Assembly (NCBI GenBank): GCA_022432975.1
Contig: CM039510.1
Coordinates: 14,898,381 to 14,962,380, forward strand
Origin: Begonia masoniana
Lineage: Eukaryota; Streptophyta; Magnoliopsida; Cucurbitales; Begoniaceae
DNA: 64,000 nt
Direction of reading: 5' to 3'
Each line of letters begins with the position of its first letter. Position 1 is the first letter of the stretch. The notes under the pieces were generated by a model that ran no database searches, was not told where the DNA came from, and saw only the letters and a list, made by a program, of their open reading frames with translations. Of the stretch, positions 20,589 through 32,280 are shown piece after piece. Made by a program: the position numbers and the translations under genes.

Positions 20589-20780
20589 ATTATGAGCTCA
20601 AGTGGTACCGGTGATGTGCTCCCTTAGCATATGTTGCCTGGAGGCCTAGAGGCCTGGGTTCGAATCACTGGGAGGCATAAAACTCCTTGCCAGGAAGGAA
20701 AAGTTCATGAGTTTGAGTCGGGCCAATGGCGGTGCATCCGTGGGCTCTGAGCCCAGTCGAAGACTGGGGGTCCTTACAAA
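20589..20780 (+). mobile_element. SINE copy 3 (best-preserved pol III boxes)
   Basis: Box A-like GAGCTCAAGTGG is at about 20595-20605 and box B GGTTCGAATCA at 20657-20667, nearly the tRNA consensus. The 3' end is gggggtccttacaaa. It faces copy 4 tail to tail. Confidence 0.8.
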
Positions 20781-20789
20781 AAAGGCGCC

Positions 20790-20955
20790 TTTTTTTGTAA
20801 AGACCCCCTATCGTAGTCCAGCCCGCGGACGCACCGCCATCGGCCCGGCCCAAACTCATGAACTTCTCCTTCCAGGTAAGGAGTTTTATGCCTTCTCCAC
20901 CACTCGAACCAAGGACCTCCAGGCTTAAGTACCATGGGCTACAAGTGGTGGCTGA
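20790..20955 (-). mobile_element. SINE copy 4, 5'-truncated (minus strand)
   Basis: The tail tttgtaaagaccccct begins near 20795 and box B (GGTTCGAGTGG on the minus strand) is at 20902-20912. The copy ends at ccatgggctacaagtggtgg, without box A. Pol coding sequence starts immediately after. Confidence 0.75.
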
Positions 20956-21945
20956 TGCACTTTCTAGAAGGTATGTCTTTTTAACCGAATTAAGTACTAG
21001 ATTCTTGGGTTTTGAATGGATCAAGGGAGCTTACGAAGGTTACCAAGATTTTGGTCATTGGTATGATTTGAGTAAAAACAAGATCGAGTGTGGCTACTAC
21101 ATAATGGATGAATACCTTTTTAAAGGAGGGAAATTATGCATTCCAAGTGGAGGAATCCAAGAGTCTCTAATCAAAGAGGCTCATGAGAGCGGATTAGCCA
21201 GCCATTTTGAGGAAAAGAAGACTTTAGAAGTCATCAAAGAACATTTCTATTTGCCACATTACTTAGAGATGTGCATAAGGTGTTGAAACAATGCATAGTG
21301 TACAAAAAGGTCAAGAGCTGAGTTCTTCCTCAAGGACTCTACTTACCTTTGCCAGTTCCGAGTCATCCTTGGGTAGAGGTGAGCATGAACTTTGTTTTGG
21401 GACTCCCTCGCATGTCTCGATCAAAGGAATCAATCATGGTGGTAGTAGACTGGTTTTCAAAAATGGCTTACTTCATAGCTTGTTCGAATACATATGACTC
21501 TAGTCATATAGCTAAACTTTTCTTTAAGGAAGTAGTTTGTATGCACGGAATACCAAAGTCCATTGTCTTGAATAGGGACATCAAATTTTTGAGTTCGTTT
21601 TGGAGGATTCTTTTTAGGGCAAATTGGGCACCAAGTTGCTATTTAGTACTTCATTTAACCCCCAAACTGACGATCAAATCAAAGTGGTGAATAAAACAAT
21701 GGACACTTTGCTAAGGAGTATAGTAGACAAGAAGCTCTTCAATTGGGACTTACAACTCCCCTATATTGAATTTGCCTATAACCAGAGTATGCACAACACC
21801 ATTCAAATGAACCATTTTGAAGTGGTTTATGGCTTTAACCCTCACACCGCTATACCTTATTCCCTTACCCACGAAAGACATGGTCAATCCTAGTGGAGCA
21901 AGTAAAGCCGAACAAGTGAAAACTTTGCATGAGAAGGTTAGGAAG
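20956..21945 (+). pseudogene. RNase H end and integrase fragment (interrupted by TE3)
   Basis: Starts at VADALSRRY, the C-terminal end of RNase H, and runs through a linker and the HHCC region (LCIPSGG...KEAHESG, HFYLPHY) to about 21285, where a shift and stops occur. Integrase core: FVLGLPRM (21375-21400) is preceded by MN where MD is expected, so the first catalytic aspartate is lost. RDIKF follows, with LN in place of SD, then a shift near 21620 and [15 protein letters not shown]. It resumes after TE3 at 34085. The N-terminal parts of Pol are absent. Confidence 0.8.
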
Positions 21946-22613
21946 TGTTGGTTTTGATGGTTCCAACGTATGACAGAATTCACTCTTATTCATACTAATA
22001 GTGACATGCGTTACCCTTGTGATTTTAACACTATTTTTAAAATTACAAATAACCATAAATTAAATCGTTCTAAAAGAAAATATTTTGAGAAATATGTAAA
22101 AGAAAAATGCATTTTGAGAATCACTTTTACTCAGGTATTCTCGTCTGATCTTAACGACCTTAACTCAGGATCAAGTACTTTTCTAAGACTTTAAAACCGT
22201 CGAGTTTTCTCGAAAAATCTTTTCACTTAAATTCCTGACGTGTGAGCATCAACCTTACGAGAAACACACTCTTATATTTGTGGAGAGACGTGTTGTAACA
22301 CCCCGAGTTTACTGAACCCGGTTTGTTACTCATAAGTCCGAAACTTTCTATGAAAACTTGGACCAAATTAAAACTTCGTTCAAAATTCAAAATTTGGACA
22401 TTTGATAAAACATGAAAACTTGCAGCGAAAATCGTTTAAACAAAAATAAAATTAAACAAAGCCATGTCAAAATAAGCGTGGGAAAACGTTAAGAAACAAT
22501 CGGTTAAGAAGCAAAGGTTTAACTCGTGAAAACACTTTAAAGGTTGCAAAAGTCAAATTCATCGTCCACTGAACAAAGTCAACAAAAAGGGGAAAGCTAT
22601 TTGAAGACCCCCA

Positions 22614-22953
22614 CCGGTCACTAAACGACAAAACATAAGATTTGTCATCCGGTCACTAAACGACAAAACGTAAGATTTGTCATCCGGTCACTAAACGACA
22701 AAACATAAGATTTGTCTTCCGGTCACTAAACGATAAAACGTAAGATTTGTCTTCCGGTCACTAAACAACAAAACGTAAAATTTGTCATCCGGTCACTAAA
22801 CGACAAAACGTAAAATTTGTCTTCCGGTCACTAAACGACAAAACATAACACCTATATCATCCTACGAGCCAGGTCACTAAACGACAAAACATAAGATTTG
22901 TCATCCGGTCACTAAACGACAAAACATAACACCTATATCATCCTACGAGCCAA
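22614..22953 (-). repeat. 35-bp tandem array, nine units
   Basis: Units begin ccggtcactaaacgacaaaa and vary mainly at two or three positions. The seventh and ninth units are longer because of a tacctatatcatcc-type insert. The other LTR of the same element keeps only two units (about 29262-29345). Confidence 0.92.
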
Positions 22954-23315
22954 AACACTCGACATCACCGGATGACATAAAACACAACACTATTTACAGA
23001 AAGGAATTTGCTTGCTTCTCGAAAACCATTCAGAAACATCTCAACCATAGCATTAGCCAAATCCAGTAAAAATCAACGTTTAAAACTCAACAGATTACTA
23101 GTATCAGTAGATCTCAAAACGTATTCAAAATGCTAAAATTTCTACTGTCATGAAAACTAAACATACTCAGACCAATCATTATCTACTAACCTCAACAACT
23201 GCTGACACCAGTTAACCAGCCTCATCAGTTTACCAAGCCGAGACGTAGATGTACTCCTCCAACCACATCAATCTTCTGTGCACTCAGGAAACTCACCTGC
23301 AGTGTCCTCAACACC

Positions 23316-24220
23316 TACATCACAAAACTCATCTATTAGCCTAATGCTAAGTAAGTAAAGCCAACAAGAAATGAAACAACGAAATATAAGTTCCTAATAT
23401 GCAATTTCTACTTTCTCAACTCAGCTGCTCATGCTTCGTTTCTGTTCAGATCCCCCTGTGAAATTGGGAGTTGGATCAACTCTCCCAAAGTACATACATC
23501 CCTGTCTCATTAAGGGGTGGATTAATTCCCTTAACAGTGAAACTGATTCTCCTGTTCAGATCGCCCTGTGAAATTGGGAGTTGGATCAACTCTCCCAAAG
23601 TACATACATCCCTGTCTCATTAAGGGGTGGATTAATTCCCTTAACAGTGAAACTGATTCTCATGATTGTTTCAATATGTTCAATCCTTACCATGCCAATC
23701 ATGCATTCAAATTCATTTTCGTATGTTTTAAAAACATGATGCATAGAATACAGATTCACACAAGTAATCATAACCCTAACGTTTTGTGATGTAGGCCCGA
23801 AGGCACAAGCAAACTTCACTTACCTGGTCTCCTGGGAAGCTTGTTGAAACCTCTCCCTCGGGAGTTTGCTCAAACCTAGTTCCATAAATCGAACATTAAT
23901 TTAAACTTTCGTCAAACTTCTTTCTAGCTACCCAGAAAGCTAAGCAAATTAGTTTGGAAGCCCTAATCGTAGTGCATTCCCGATTCAACTCATAAACCGA
24001 AACTAGCACTCACATACCGCATTCTCAAAACTTCATTTATCAACCCTCGACAGTTACAATGTAGCAAGAAATAGAAGCAAAACTCACCTAGTTATGAGGA
24101 AATCGCTGGAGGGATCGAAGAGGGTCTCCTATCGCGCTCTGCTAAGCTGAGGAGCTGAGAGTGGAAGAGGAAATGAAATGAAACAGTGGCGGCTACCTCA
24201 TTAACACTTCCCTTAAATAC
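23316..24220 (-). promoter_or_regulatory. TE4 promoter and splice-like leader module
   Basis: Minus strand: TATTTAAGGG box (about 24215), leader with GCCGCCACTG, donor CTAG|GTGAGT at 24087 and acceptor-like CTAG|G at 23876. The mini-exon 23824-23875 (52 nt) follows, then GTAAGT at 23823. The stem GCCTTCGGGC lies 20 nt on, followed by CTACATCA, and GATGTAG|GTG sits near 23316. It is duplicated in the right LTR. Confidence 0.6.
23442..23661 (-). repeat. 110-bp tandem duplication in TE4 LTR
   Basis: Two adjacent, nearly identical 110-bp units (ctgttcagatc to aactgattct). The same duplication lies in the right LTR at about 29832-30051. Half-units recur in TE6a and TE6b on the plus strand. Confidence 0.9.
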
Positions 24221-24369
24221 GTTATCCACAATATAAATTCGCAATTAACATCTTGCCCCTGCCTAGTCACTTAATAACCTAATCAACATTTCACTCAATT
24301 TTTAAACCTTAAGATTATATACCTCCGTTTAATAACTTATTTTGATTTATATTGAAACCAGGTGTTACA

Positions 24370-24387
24370 ATCTACCCTTCTTAAAAG
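24370..24387 (-). other. TE4 polypurine tract
   Basis: Coding strand cttttaagaagggtagat directly abuts the 3' LTR. Confidence 0.75.
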
Positions 24388-24404
24388 AATTTTGTCCTCA
24401 AAAT

Positions 24405-27400
24405 TCAGTACCTGAATAATTCTGGATGTTGGTCCATCATGTCCTGCTGGTGCTCCCAGGTCGTCTCCTCTACATTCTGGTTGCGCCATAATACTTTCAC
24501 TAGTGGGACCTCTTTGTTGCGTAATACCTTCACTGCGTAATCCAAGATCTTTACTGGTTTCTCTTCATAGGCAAGGGTAGGACAAATTTCGAGGTCTTGT
24601 TGTTCCATGATTTGGTTGGGATCCCTTATGCACTTTTTCAACATAGAAACATGGAATACGTCATGTATTCCTTCCATAGAAGCTGGTAGCTGCAACAGAT
24701 AGGCTGCTCTCCCAACTCTTTTCAGAATAGTGAACGGTCCAATAAATCTGGGGTTCAACTTGCCTTTCTTCCCGAATCTGACAACTCCTTTAAATGGTGA
24801 TACTTTAAGGAAAACTTCATCACCTACTTCAAACTCTAATTCTCTTCGTCTTTTATCAGCATATCTTCTGGCGGCTTTGAGCCGTCAAAATTCTCTGTCG
24901 GATGAGGGCAACCTTCTCCACAGTTTGTTGCACAATATTAGGACCAAGCACTTGTGCTTCACCAACTTCATCCCAGTACAAAGGAGATCTGCATTTTCGT
25001 CCATATAAGGTTTCATACGGTGCCATTCCTATTGTTGCTTGAAAACTGTTATTGTAAGAGAACTCGACCAACGGTAAATATCTACTCCAAGATCCTTGAA
25101 AATCCAATACGCATGCTCAGAGCATATCTTCTAAGGTCTGAATAGTCCTCTCGGATTGTCAATCCGTTTGAGGGTGGAAGGCTGTGCTAAAATTAAGCTG
25201 TGTTCCCATAGCCTTGTGCAGACTTTTCCAAAACTTAGATGTAAATCTGGAGTCTCGGTCTGAAACTATTGAACTTGGAACTCCGTGCAATCTGACAATC
25301 TCTTGCATGTACAATTCAGCAAGCTGATCCATTGAGTAAGTTATCTTAATTGGCAGAAAATGAGCAGATTTGGTTAGACGGTCAACTATAACCCAGATTG
25401 CATCATGCCCCTTTGCTGTCCTAGGTAGTCCAACGACAAAATCCATTGTTATTTGTTCCCACTTCCATTCAGGAACTGGTAAGGGTTGCAATGTCCCTGA
25501 GGGTCTCTGATGTTCAGGCTTGACTTGCTGGCAGACCAGACATGACTCCACATACTCCGCCACACTTCTCTTCATACCTGGCCACCAATAATGCTGCTTG
25601 AGATCTCTGTACATTTTCGTACTTCCAGGATGAACTAAAAATCTGGAGGAATGTGCCTCAGATAGGATCTCCTTCCTAAGCTCAGTATCAGCCGGAACCA
25701 ACCATCTATTTCGAAACTTGAGAATTCCGTCGGCTGAGCAGTTGAAATCCGACTTATCAGTGGAATCTATGCACAACCTATACTTATTACACTCAGTGTC
25801 ATTCATTTGGACCTCCTTTATTTTCTCCAAAATAGTTTGCCTCAAAGACATGGCCGAAAGCATGACTGACACACTTGGCACAACTTCCAGGTTAAATCTT
25901 TGGAATTCCGTCTCTAAAGCCATCGGTATGTCCAGAGTCAAAGCAGAAACTAAAGGAGTCACTCTACTCAAAGCATCTGCCACTACATTCGCCTTGCCAG
26001 GGTGGTACTTGATCTCAAAATCATAGTCTTTTACAAATTCCAACCATCGACGTTGCCTCATGTTTAATTCCTTCTGTGTGAAGATATACTTCAGGCTTTT
26101 ATGATCTGAGAATATCTCGCAGGATTGTCCATACAAGTAATGCCTCCAAATCTTAAGTGCAAATACAACTGCAGCTAATTCTAAGTCATGGGTAGGGTAG
26201 TTCTTCTCATGCGTTTTCAACTGTCTAGAGGCATAAGCTATTACTTTACCATCTTGCATTAACACACATCCAAGACCAATCTTGGAAGCATCACAGTAAA
26301 TGCTAAACTTACCATTATCGACAGGAAGGGTCAGAATTGGAGCATTGGTCAGTTTCTATTTCAAGGTTATGAAACTATGTTCACATTCATCAGTCCATAT
26401 GTACTTCACATTTTTCCTGGTAAACCTAGTAAGGGGTGTGGCAATCTTTGAAAATCCCTCGATGAATTTCCTATAATACCCAGCTAGTCCAAGAAAGCTT
26501 CGAATATCAGTAGCACTCTTCGGTTGGGGCCACTCCTTAACTGCTTGAACTTTTGCTGGATCAACAGATATGCCGTCCCTAGAGATGACATGTCCTAAAA
26601 AGTGAACTTGGTCCAACCAGAACTCACACTTAGAAAATTTGGCATAAAGTTGGTGCCTTCTCAATACTTCTAACACTAAACTCAAATGTTTTGCATGCTC
26701 ATCCTTAGTGCTAGAATAGATTAGGATGTCATCTATGAATACAATAACAAACTTGTCCAAATACTCGTGAAACACCCTATTCATGAGATCCATGAAGGCT
26801 GCTGGTGCGTTTGTCAAACCAAAAGACATAACCAGAAACTCATAATGTCCATATCTTGTGCGAAAGGCAGTCTTTGGGATATCTTCAGATTTAACCTTCA
26901 ACTGGTAATAACCGGACCTTAGGTCGATCTTAGAGAAAACTCTTGCACCCCTAAGTTGGTCAAATAAGTCATCAATTCTCGGCAAAGGGTATTTTTTTTT
27001 GACAGTTAACTTATTCAATTCTCTATAATCAATGCACATACGCATTGATCCATCTTTCTTTTTGACAAAAAGAACAGGTGCTCTTCATGGTGAAAAGCTA
27101 GGGCGTATGAACCCCTTCTCCAACAAATCCTCTAACTGTTTCTTCAATTCTTTAAGTTCTGTTGGTGCTAGTCTATATGGATTTTTGGACACAGGCTCGG
27201 CACCGGGGTAAACATCTACCACAAATTCAATTTCCCTATCTGGTGGCAAGCCGGGAAGGTCATCTAGGAATACTTCAGGGAAGTCATGGACAACTAAGAC
27301 ATTCTTGGGACTTGATTTTTCTACTAGTTGTGTGTCTAAAACACTGGCCAAAAAGCACGAATACTCTTTACATGGGGAGGGTCTACAATTGACAGAAGTC

Positions 27401-28914
27401 ATTACAGTCATTTCCTTACTCTTCTTCAGAGCTTGGAAAGTATGGTTTAAACCTCCAGGGGGTTGAAAACTAACAATTCCAGTCCTACAATCTATTGTGG
27501 CATAATGCTTAAACAACCAATCCATTCCTAGGATTACGTCAAATCCCATTATATCCATAATAATGAGATCAGCAGGCAGACTCACGCTTCCTACTAGCAC
27601 ATCGCTGTCAAGCATCACTTGGTCAGAGTGCATGCGTTCACCAGAAGGCAATGCAACATTAAACACATGCAGGGAAGGGATAAACGACACATCTAACTTA
27701 ACAGCAAATGCAGATGCTATAAATGAATGCGTTGCACCAGAGTCTATCAAAGTAAAAGCAGGCACAGAGTTGATCAGTATAGTACCTGACACTACAGCAG
27801 GCTGTTCTTCACCCGACTCCGTCATGGAGAATATTCTTGGTTTGATCATAGCAGGGCCATTCTTAGGAACTGGACAGTCTCTGCTAATATGGCCGACTTT
27901 GTTACAATTATAGCACCTGGTGATTCTAGGCTTCGAGCACTCCTTGATCGTGTGTCCAACCTCCTCACAGTTGAAACACTTTCCCAAGCCCAGTCTGTAT
28001 TCTCCCGGGTGGTACTTCAGACACTTAGGACATTGGGGAAATTTCCTGACGTTCTGCACCTTTCCTCCTGATCCTTGGCTATTTTGGCCTTCACTTGGCC
28101 TTTTCGTTCCCCTTTGCTGGTGTGGCTGGTTAAACCTTTGTGGGACCTCCTTTGGTTTAGCACACTTCCCTTCAGCTTCTTCCACTTCCAGAGCAGTGGA
28201 CACAACTTCACTGAACGTTAAACCTTTAATGCCACAGAATTTGACTCCTCGATAAATCTCCGGCTTCAGTCCATGAACGAATTTGAACACCTTATCCTCG
28301 TCCTTATGAGCAAAATGTCCAGCAAACCTGGACAAGGACTCAAACTGCCTACTATAATCTGCCACCGACCCTGTCTGCTTCAAATTCAGAAATTCCAACT
28401 TCTTTGCGGTTTGGACAGTGCTGTTGAAATATTTTCCATAGAAAATATCCTTGAATTTTGACCAAGGCATTGACAAAACATCTGTGGTGGTCTCTATTGT
28501 TTCCCACCAGAGTTGAGCTTCACCAGCTAGATGAAAGGTTGCCAGCGTGACCTTGTCTTCTTCTCCTATGTTGGCACACCTAAACATACTTTCGATCTTT
28601 CTAAGCCATCCTTCAGCAACAACAGGATCAGATGACTGACCATCAAACGTGGGTGGTCTTAGTCTCCGGAATCTATCTCCAGAATGTTCACTGCTAGAAC
28701 CCGAGTTGGCACTTCCTTGTGCTTCTCGGTTCAACAACACTCCTAATTGATCCGACTGTTGACGCACTATATCAGTCTGCTGACGCATCAATTCTGTCAG
28801 TTGCCTAATCACACTAGTCTCCTCCTCGCCTCTCACATTTGGCACTTCTCTAGGCACTCTAGGTCTCCCTGGGCGTCTGGCCATTATACTAAATTCCTGT
28901 ACAGGGTTAGTCAC
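24405..28914 (-). pseudogene. gag-pol: Gag-Pol of TE4, four stops and one frameshift
   Basis: About 1500 codons, colinear with TE1 Gag-Pol. 28914-27085 encodes Gag with two CCHC knuckles (CFNCEEVGHTIKEC, CYNCNKVGHISRDC), the protease DSGA motif and the RT start. One frame then continues past TGA at 27085-27087 (expected TGG), TAG at 26356-26358 (expected CAG), TGA at 25159-25161 (expected GGA) and TGA at 25117-25119 (expected CGA). A frameshift near 24860-24880 moves the last part, with the GPF motif and the chromodomain-like VKVLWRNQ and EETTWE, into another frame. RT (FIDD), RNase H and the HHCC/integrase core are recognisable. TE1 has one knuckle here, TE4 two. It cannot make a full polyprotein. 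Confidence 0.93.
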
Positions 28915-29023
28915 ACTCTTAAGTATCTATCAACTAAGGGTAATGTAAACACTTACAGTTGTTGAAGTACTTCCATGCAACGACTGGCACTGATGAGTAA
29001 TCTTTGAACGGTTTAACTGAATG

Positions 29024-29035
29024 TCTCTGATACCA
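29024..29035 (-). other. TE4 primer-binding site
   Basis: The coding strand reads TGGTATCAGAGA, 3 nt inside the 5' LTR that ends at 29039; an 11 of 12 match to the iMet primer site. Confidence 0.88.
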
Positions 29036-29038
29036 CAC

Positions 29039-30758
29039 TGTAACACCCCGAGTTTACTGAACCCGGTTTGTTACTCATAAGTCCGAAACTTTCTATGAAA
29101 GCTTGGACCAAATTAAAACTTCGTTCAAAATTCAAAATTTGGACCTTTGATAAAACATGAAAACTTGCAGCGGAAATCGTTTAAACAAAAATAAAATTAA
29201 ACAAAGCCATGTCGAAATAAGCGTGGGAAAACGTTAAGAAACAATCGGTTAAGAAGCAAAGGTCACTAAACAACAAAACATAAGATTTGTCATCCGGTCA
29301 CTAAACGACAAAACATAACACCTATATCATCCTACGAGCCAAAACACTCGACATCACCGGATGACATAAAACACAACACTATCTACAGAAAGGAATTTGC
29401 TTGCTTCTCGAAAACCATTCAGAAACATCTCAACCATAGCATTAGCCAAATCCAGTAAAAATCAACGTTTAAAACTCAACAGATTACTAGTATCAGTAGA
29501 TCTCAAAACGTATTCAAAATGCTAAAATTTCTACTGTCATGAAAACTCAACATACTCAGACCAATCGTTATCTACTAAACCTCAACAACTGCTGACACCA
29601 GTTAACCCGCCTCATCAGTTTACCAAGCCGAGACGTGGATGTACTCCTCCAACCACATCAATCTTCTGTGCACTCAGGAAACTCACCTGCAGTGTCCTCA
29701 ACACCTACATCACAAAACTCATCTATTAGCCTAATGCTAAGTAAGTAAAGCCAACAAGAAATGAAAAACGAAATATAAGTTCCTAATATGCAATTTCTAC
29801 TTTCTCAACTCAGTTGCTCATGCTTCGTTTCTGTTCAGATCCCCTTGTGAAATTGGGAGTTGGATCAACTCTCCCAAAGTACATACATCCCTGTCTCATT
29901 AAGGGGTGGATTAATTCCCTTAACAGTGAAACTGATTCTCCTGTTCAGATCCCCCTGTGAAATTGGGAGTTGGATCAACTCTCCCAAAGTACATACATCC
30001 CTGTCTCATTAAGGGGTGGATTAATTCCCTTAACAGTGAAACTGATTCTCATGACTGTTTCAATATGTTCAATCCTTACCATGCCAATCATGCATTCAAA
30101 TTCATTTTCGTATGTTTTAAAAACATGATGCATAGAATACAGATTCACACAAGTAATCATAACCCTAACGTTTTGTGATGTAGGCCCGAAGGCACAAGCA
30201 AACTTCACTTACCTGGTCTCCTGGGAAGCTTGTTGAAACCTCTCCCTCGGGAGTTTGCTCAAACCTAGTTCCATAAATCAAACATTAATTTAAACTTTCG
30301 TCAAACTTCTTTCTAGCTACCTAGAAAGCTAAGGAAATTAGTTTGGAAGCCCTAATCGTAGTGCATTCCCGATTCAACTCATAAACCGAAACTAGCACTC
30401 ACATACCGCATTCTCAAAACTTCATTTATCAACCCTCGACAGTTACAATGTAGCAAGAAATAGAAGCAAAACTCACCTAGTTCTGAGGAAATCGCTGGAG
30501 GGATCGAAGAGGGTCTCCTATCGCGCTCTGCTAAGCTGAGGAGCTGAGAGTGGAAGAGGAAATGAAATGAAACAGTGGCGGCTACCTCATTAACACTTCC
30601 CTTAAATACGTTATCCACAATATAAATTCGCAATTAACATCTTGCCCCTGCCTAGTCACTTAATAACCTAATCAACATTTCACTCAATTTTTAAACCTTA
30701 AGATTATATACCTCTGTTTAATAACTTATTTTGATTTATACTGAAACCAGGTGTTACA
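29039..30758 (-). repeat. TE4 right LTR (element 5' LTR), 1720 bp
   Basis: Nearly identical to the left LTR except for an internal deletion between aagaagcaaagg and tcactaaac (about 29262), which removed roughly 340 bp. Keeps two 35-bp units, the 110-bp duplication, the GGCC stem (30183-30193) and the leader sites. Confidence 0.92.
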
Positions 30759-30763
30759 CGTGT

Positions 30764-32280
30764 TCTCAACACATGAGATGTCTCTCTTCGATCTTAGACA
30801 ACGTTTTCCTAAAATCGAATCTGGGAAAGGTCAAACATTTTCTTTCAAAGAGATTAGATCTGTCACTTTCTATCTATTTGTCAAATCACATTTGAAATTT
30901 TTATAGATCTATTTAAAAAAAATTCAAATTTATTTTAATAAAAATTAATTTTTAAAAATAAATCTTAACTAATCAAATCTACTAGATTTCATTAGCTGTT
31001 TATTTATCTAATAAATCAAATTTATCGATTAATCATAAAATCTAAAAACAATTCTTAGAATATATTTATGAAAACAACTGTTCAAGATAATCTTATCTTA
31101 TGAGACTTTCTAGATCTATTTTAAGTTTTTAAACAAACTATAATAAGTCAATTATAGATCAAATCTCATCTGATCAGATTCTTCAGATCTACTTTTAAAT
31201 CAAATTTCAAAAATTTGATTTGACAGTTTGTTAAATAACAAACTTCAATTTAAATTTGAAGATGAAATCTCATCGGATGAGATTCTTCAAATCTAATTTA
31301 AATCTCTTAAAATAATCTCATCTAATGAGACATTTTATTTTGAATTCAAAATATAAAAACTATTTATATATTTTGAATAATAATGTATTCGTTTGAGTGT
31401 TTATAAATAATTAATCATAATTAATTATTTATATATTTATTCTTATAACATGGAAATTTGTATAGTGATATAAGATGACAGAGGGACCGATGGACCTATA
31501 GTGCTAAGCTCCAATAATATTTGTTAATTAATATAAAATTTTTATATTAATTAACACAATTATTGACTCTAGAGTAATTCCACTAAATACCTAGAGTTGC
31601 ACTCTTAGAACTATAGAGTACATTTACATAAAGTAATGCTCATTGATATAGCCATTACATATATATTAATCCTCCATTAAGATTCATAATAGAGCTAAGT
31701 ATAAAATTTGTTAACCTGTCATATTACATCTTTATCTTTGACTACCATTAGTTCTTAATTGAATAATTAATTTATAACATTTATAAATTTGCGCACTAAT
31801 TATTCAATTCCTGAGCTAACAAACAAATGAATCTTGTATTATGAATTTCATTGTATCAATGTTAGCATTCTTAGCTACTCATTTAATTTATTCTCAAAAT
31901 AGAAGGTTTATGTAATGTAGCAAATACAAAACTATATTGAGTAAATTAAAGAATAAATTGAAATGAAATAGTAGTCTACTAAATGCAATGAATTAAGATC
32001 ATACATATATGACCATCATTATGATAAAATTAATTGTTCTTTATTTAACGGATATTATAAAGACAATATAATTTCATCTGGTCAAGTCCTATAAAATACA
32101 ATCACTTTATGTCACTACATATATAATTGGAATATGACTATACGTTCTCAACGAAGTGATCTGTATTTATGGTTTTATTAATTTGAAGATCATATACTTA
32201 AAATATAAGTCATGGACTAATGTTATTATTTCTTTTTAAATTTAATCCCACACATATCAACAAATATGTAAATTTATAAT
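30764..32280 (-). mobile_element. TE3 body, middle part
   Basis: About 1.5 kb of AT-rich sequence continuing TE3 between TE4 and TE5. Contains aattaattatttat-type low-complexity stretches. No frame longer than chance and no pol motif was seen. Confidence 0.55.

Larger units (their letters stand above)
22294..24369 (-). repeat. TE4 left LTR (element 3' LTR), 2076 bp
   Basis: Holds nine 35-bp units at 22614-22953, a 110-bp tandem duplication at 23442-23661 and a GGCC stem-loop at 23793-23803. The mini-exon-like segment is 23824-23875, the donor on the minus strand 24086-24087, and the TATTTAAGGG box about 24211-24220. Confidence 0.92.
22289..30763 (-). mobile_element. TE4: full-length chromovirus with broken Gag-Pol
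   Basis: Element 22294-30758 (8465 bp) is flanked by cgtgt at 22289-22293 and 30759-30763. LTRs are 22294-24369 and 29039-30758; both begin TGTAACACCC on the plus strand and end GGTGTTACA. The coding strand is minus. The LTRs are very similar, but the right one lacks about 340 bp including seven of nine 35-bp units. Gag-Pol is full length but has four in-frame stops and one frameshift. Confidence 0.95.

Noticed and set aside
22614..22953. CRISPR-like regular array
   Set aside because: The 35-bp units are direct tandem repeats without unique spacers, lie in a plant LTR and vary in number between the two LTRs.
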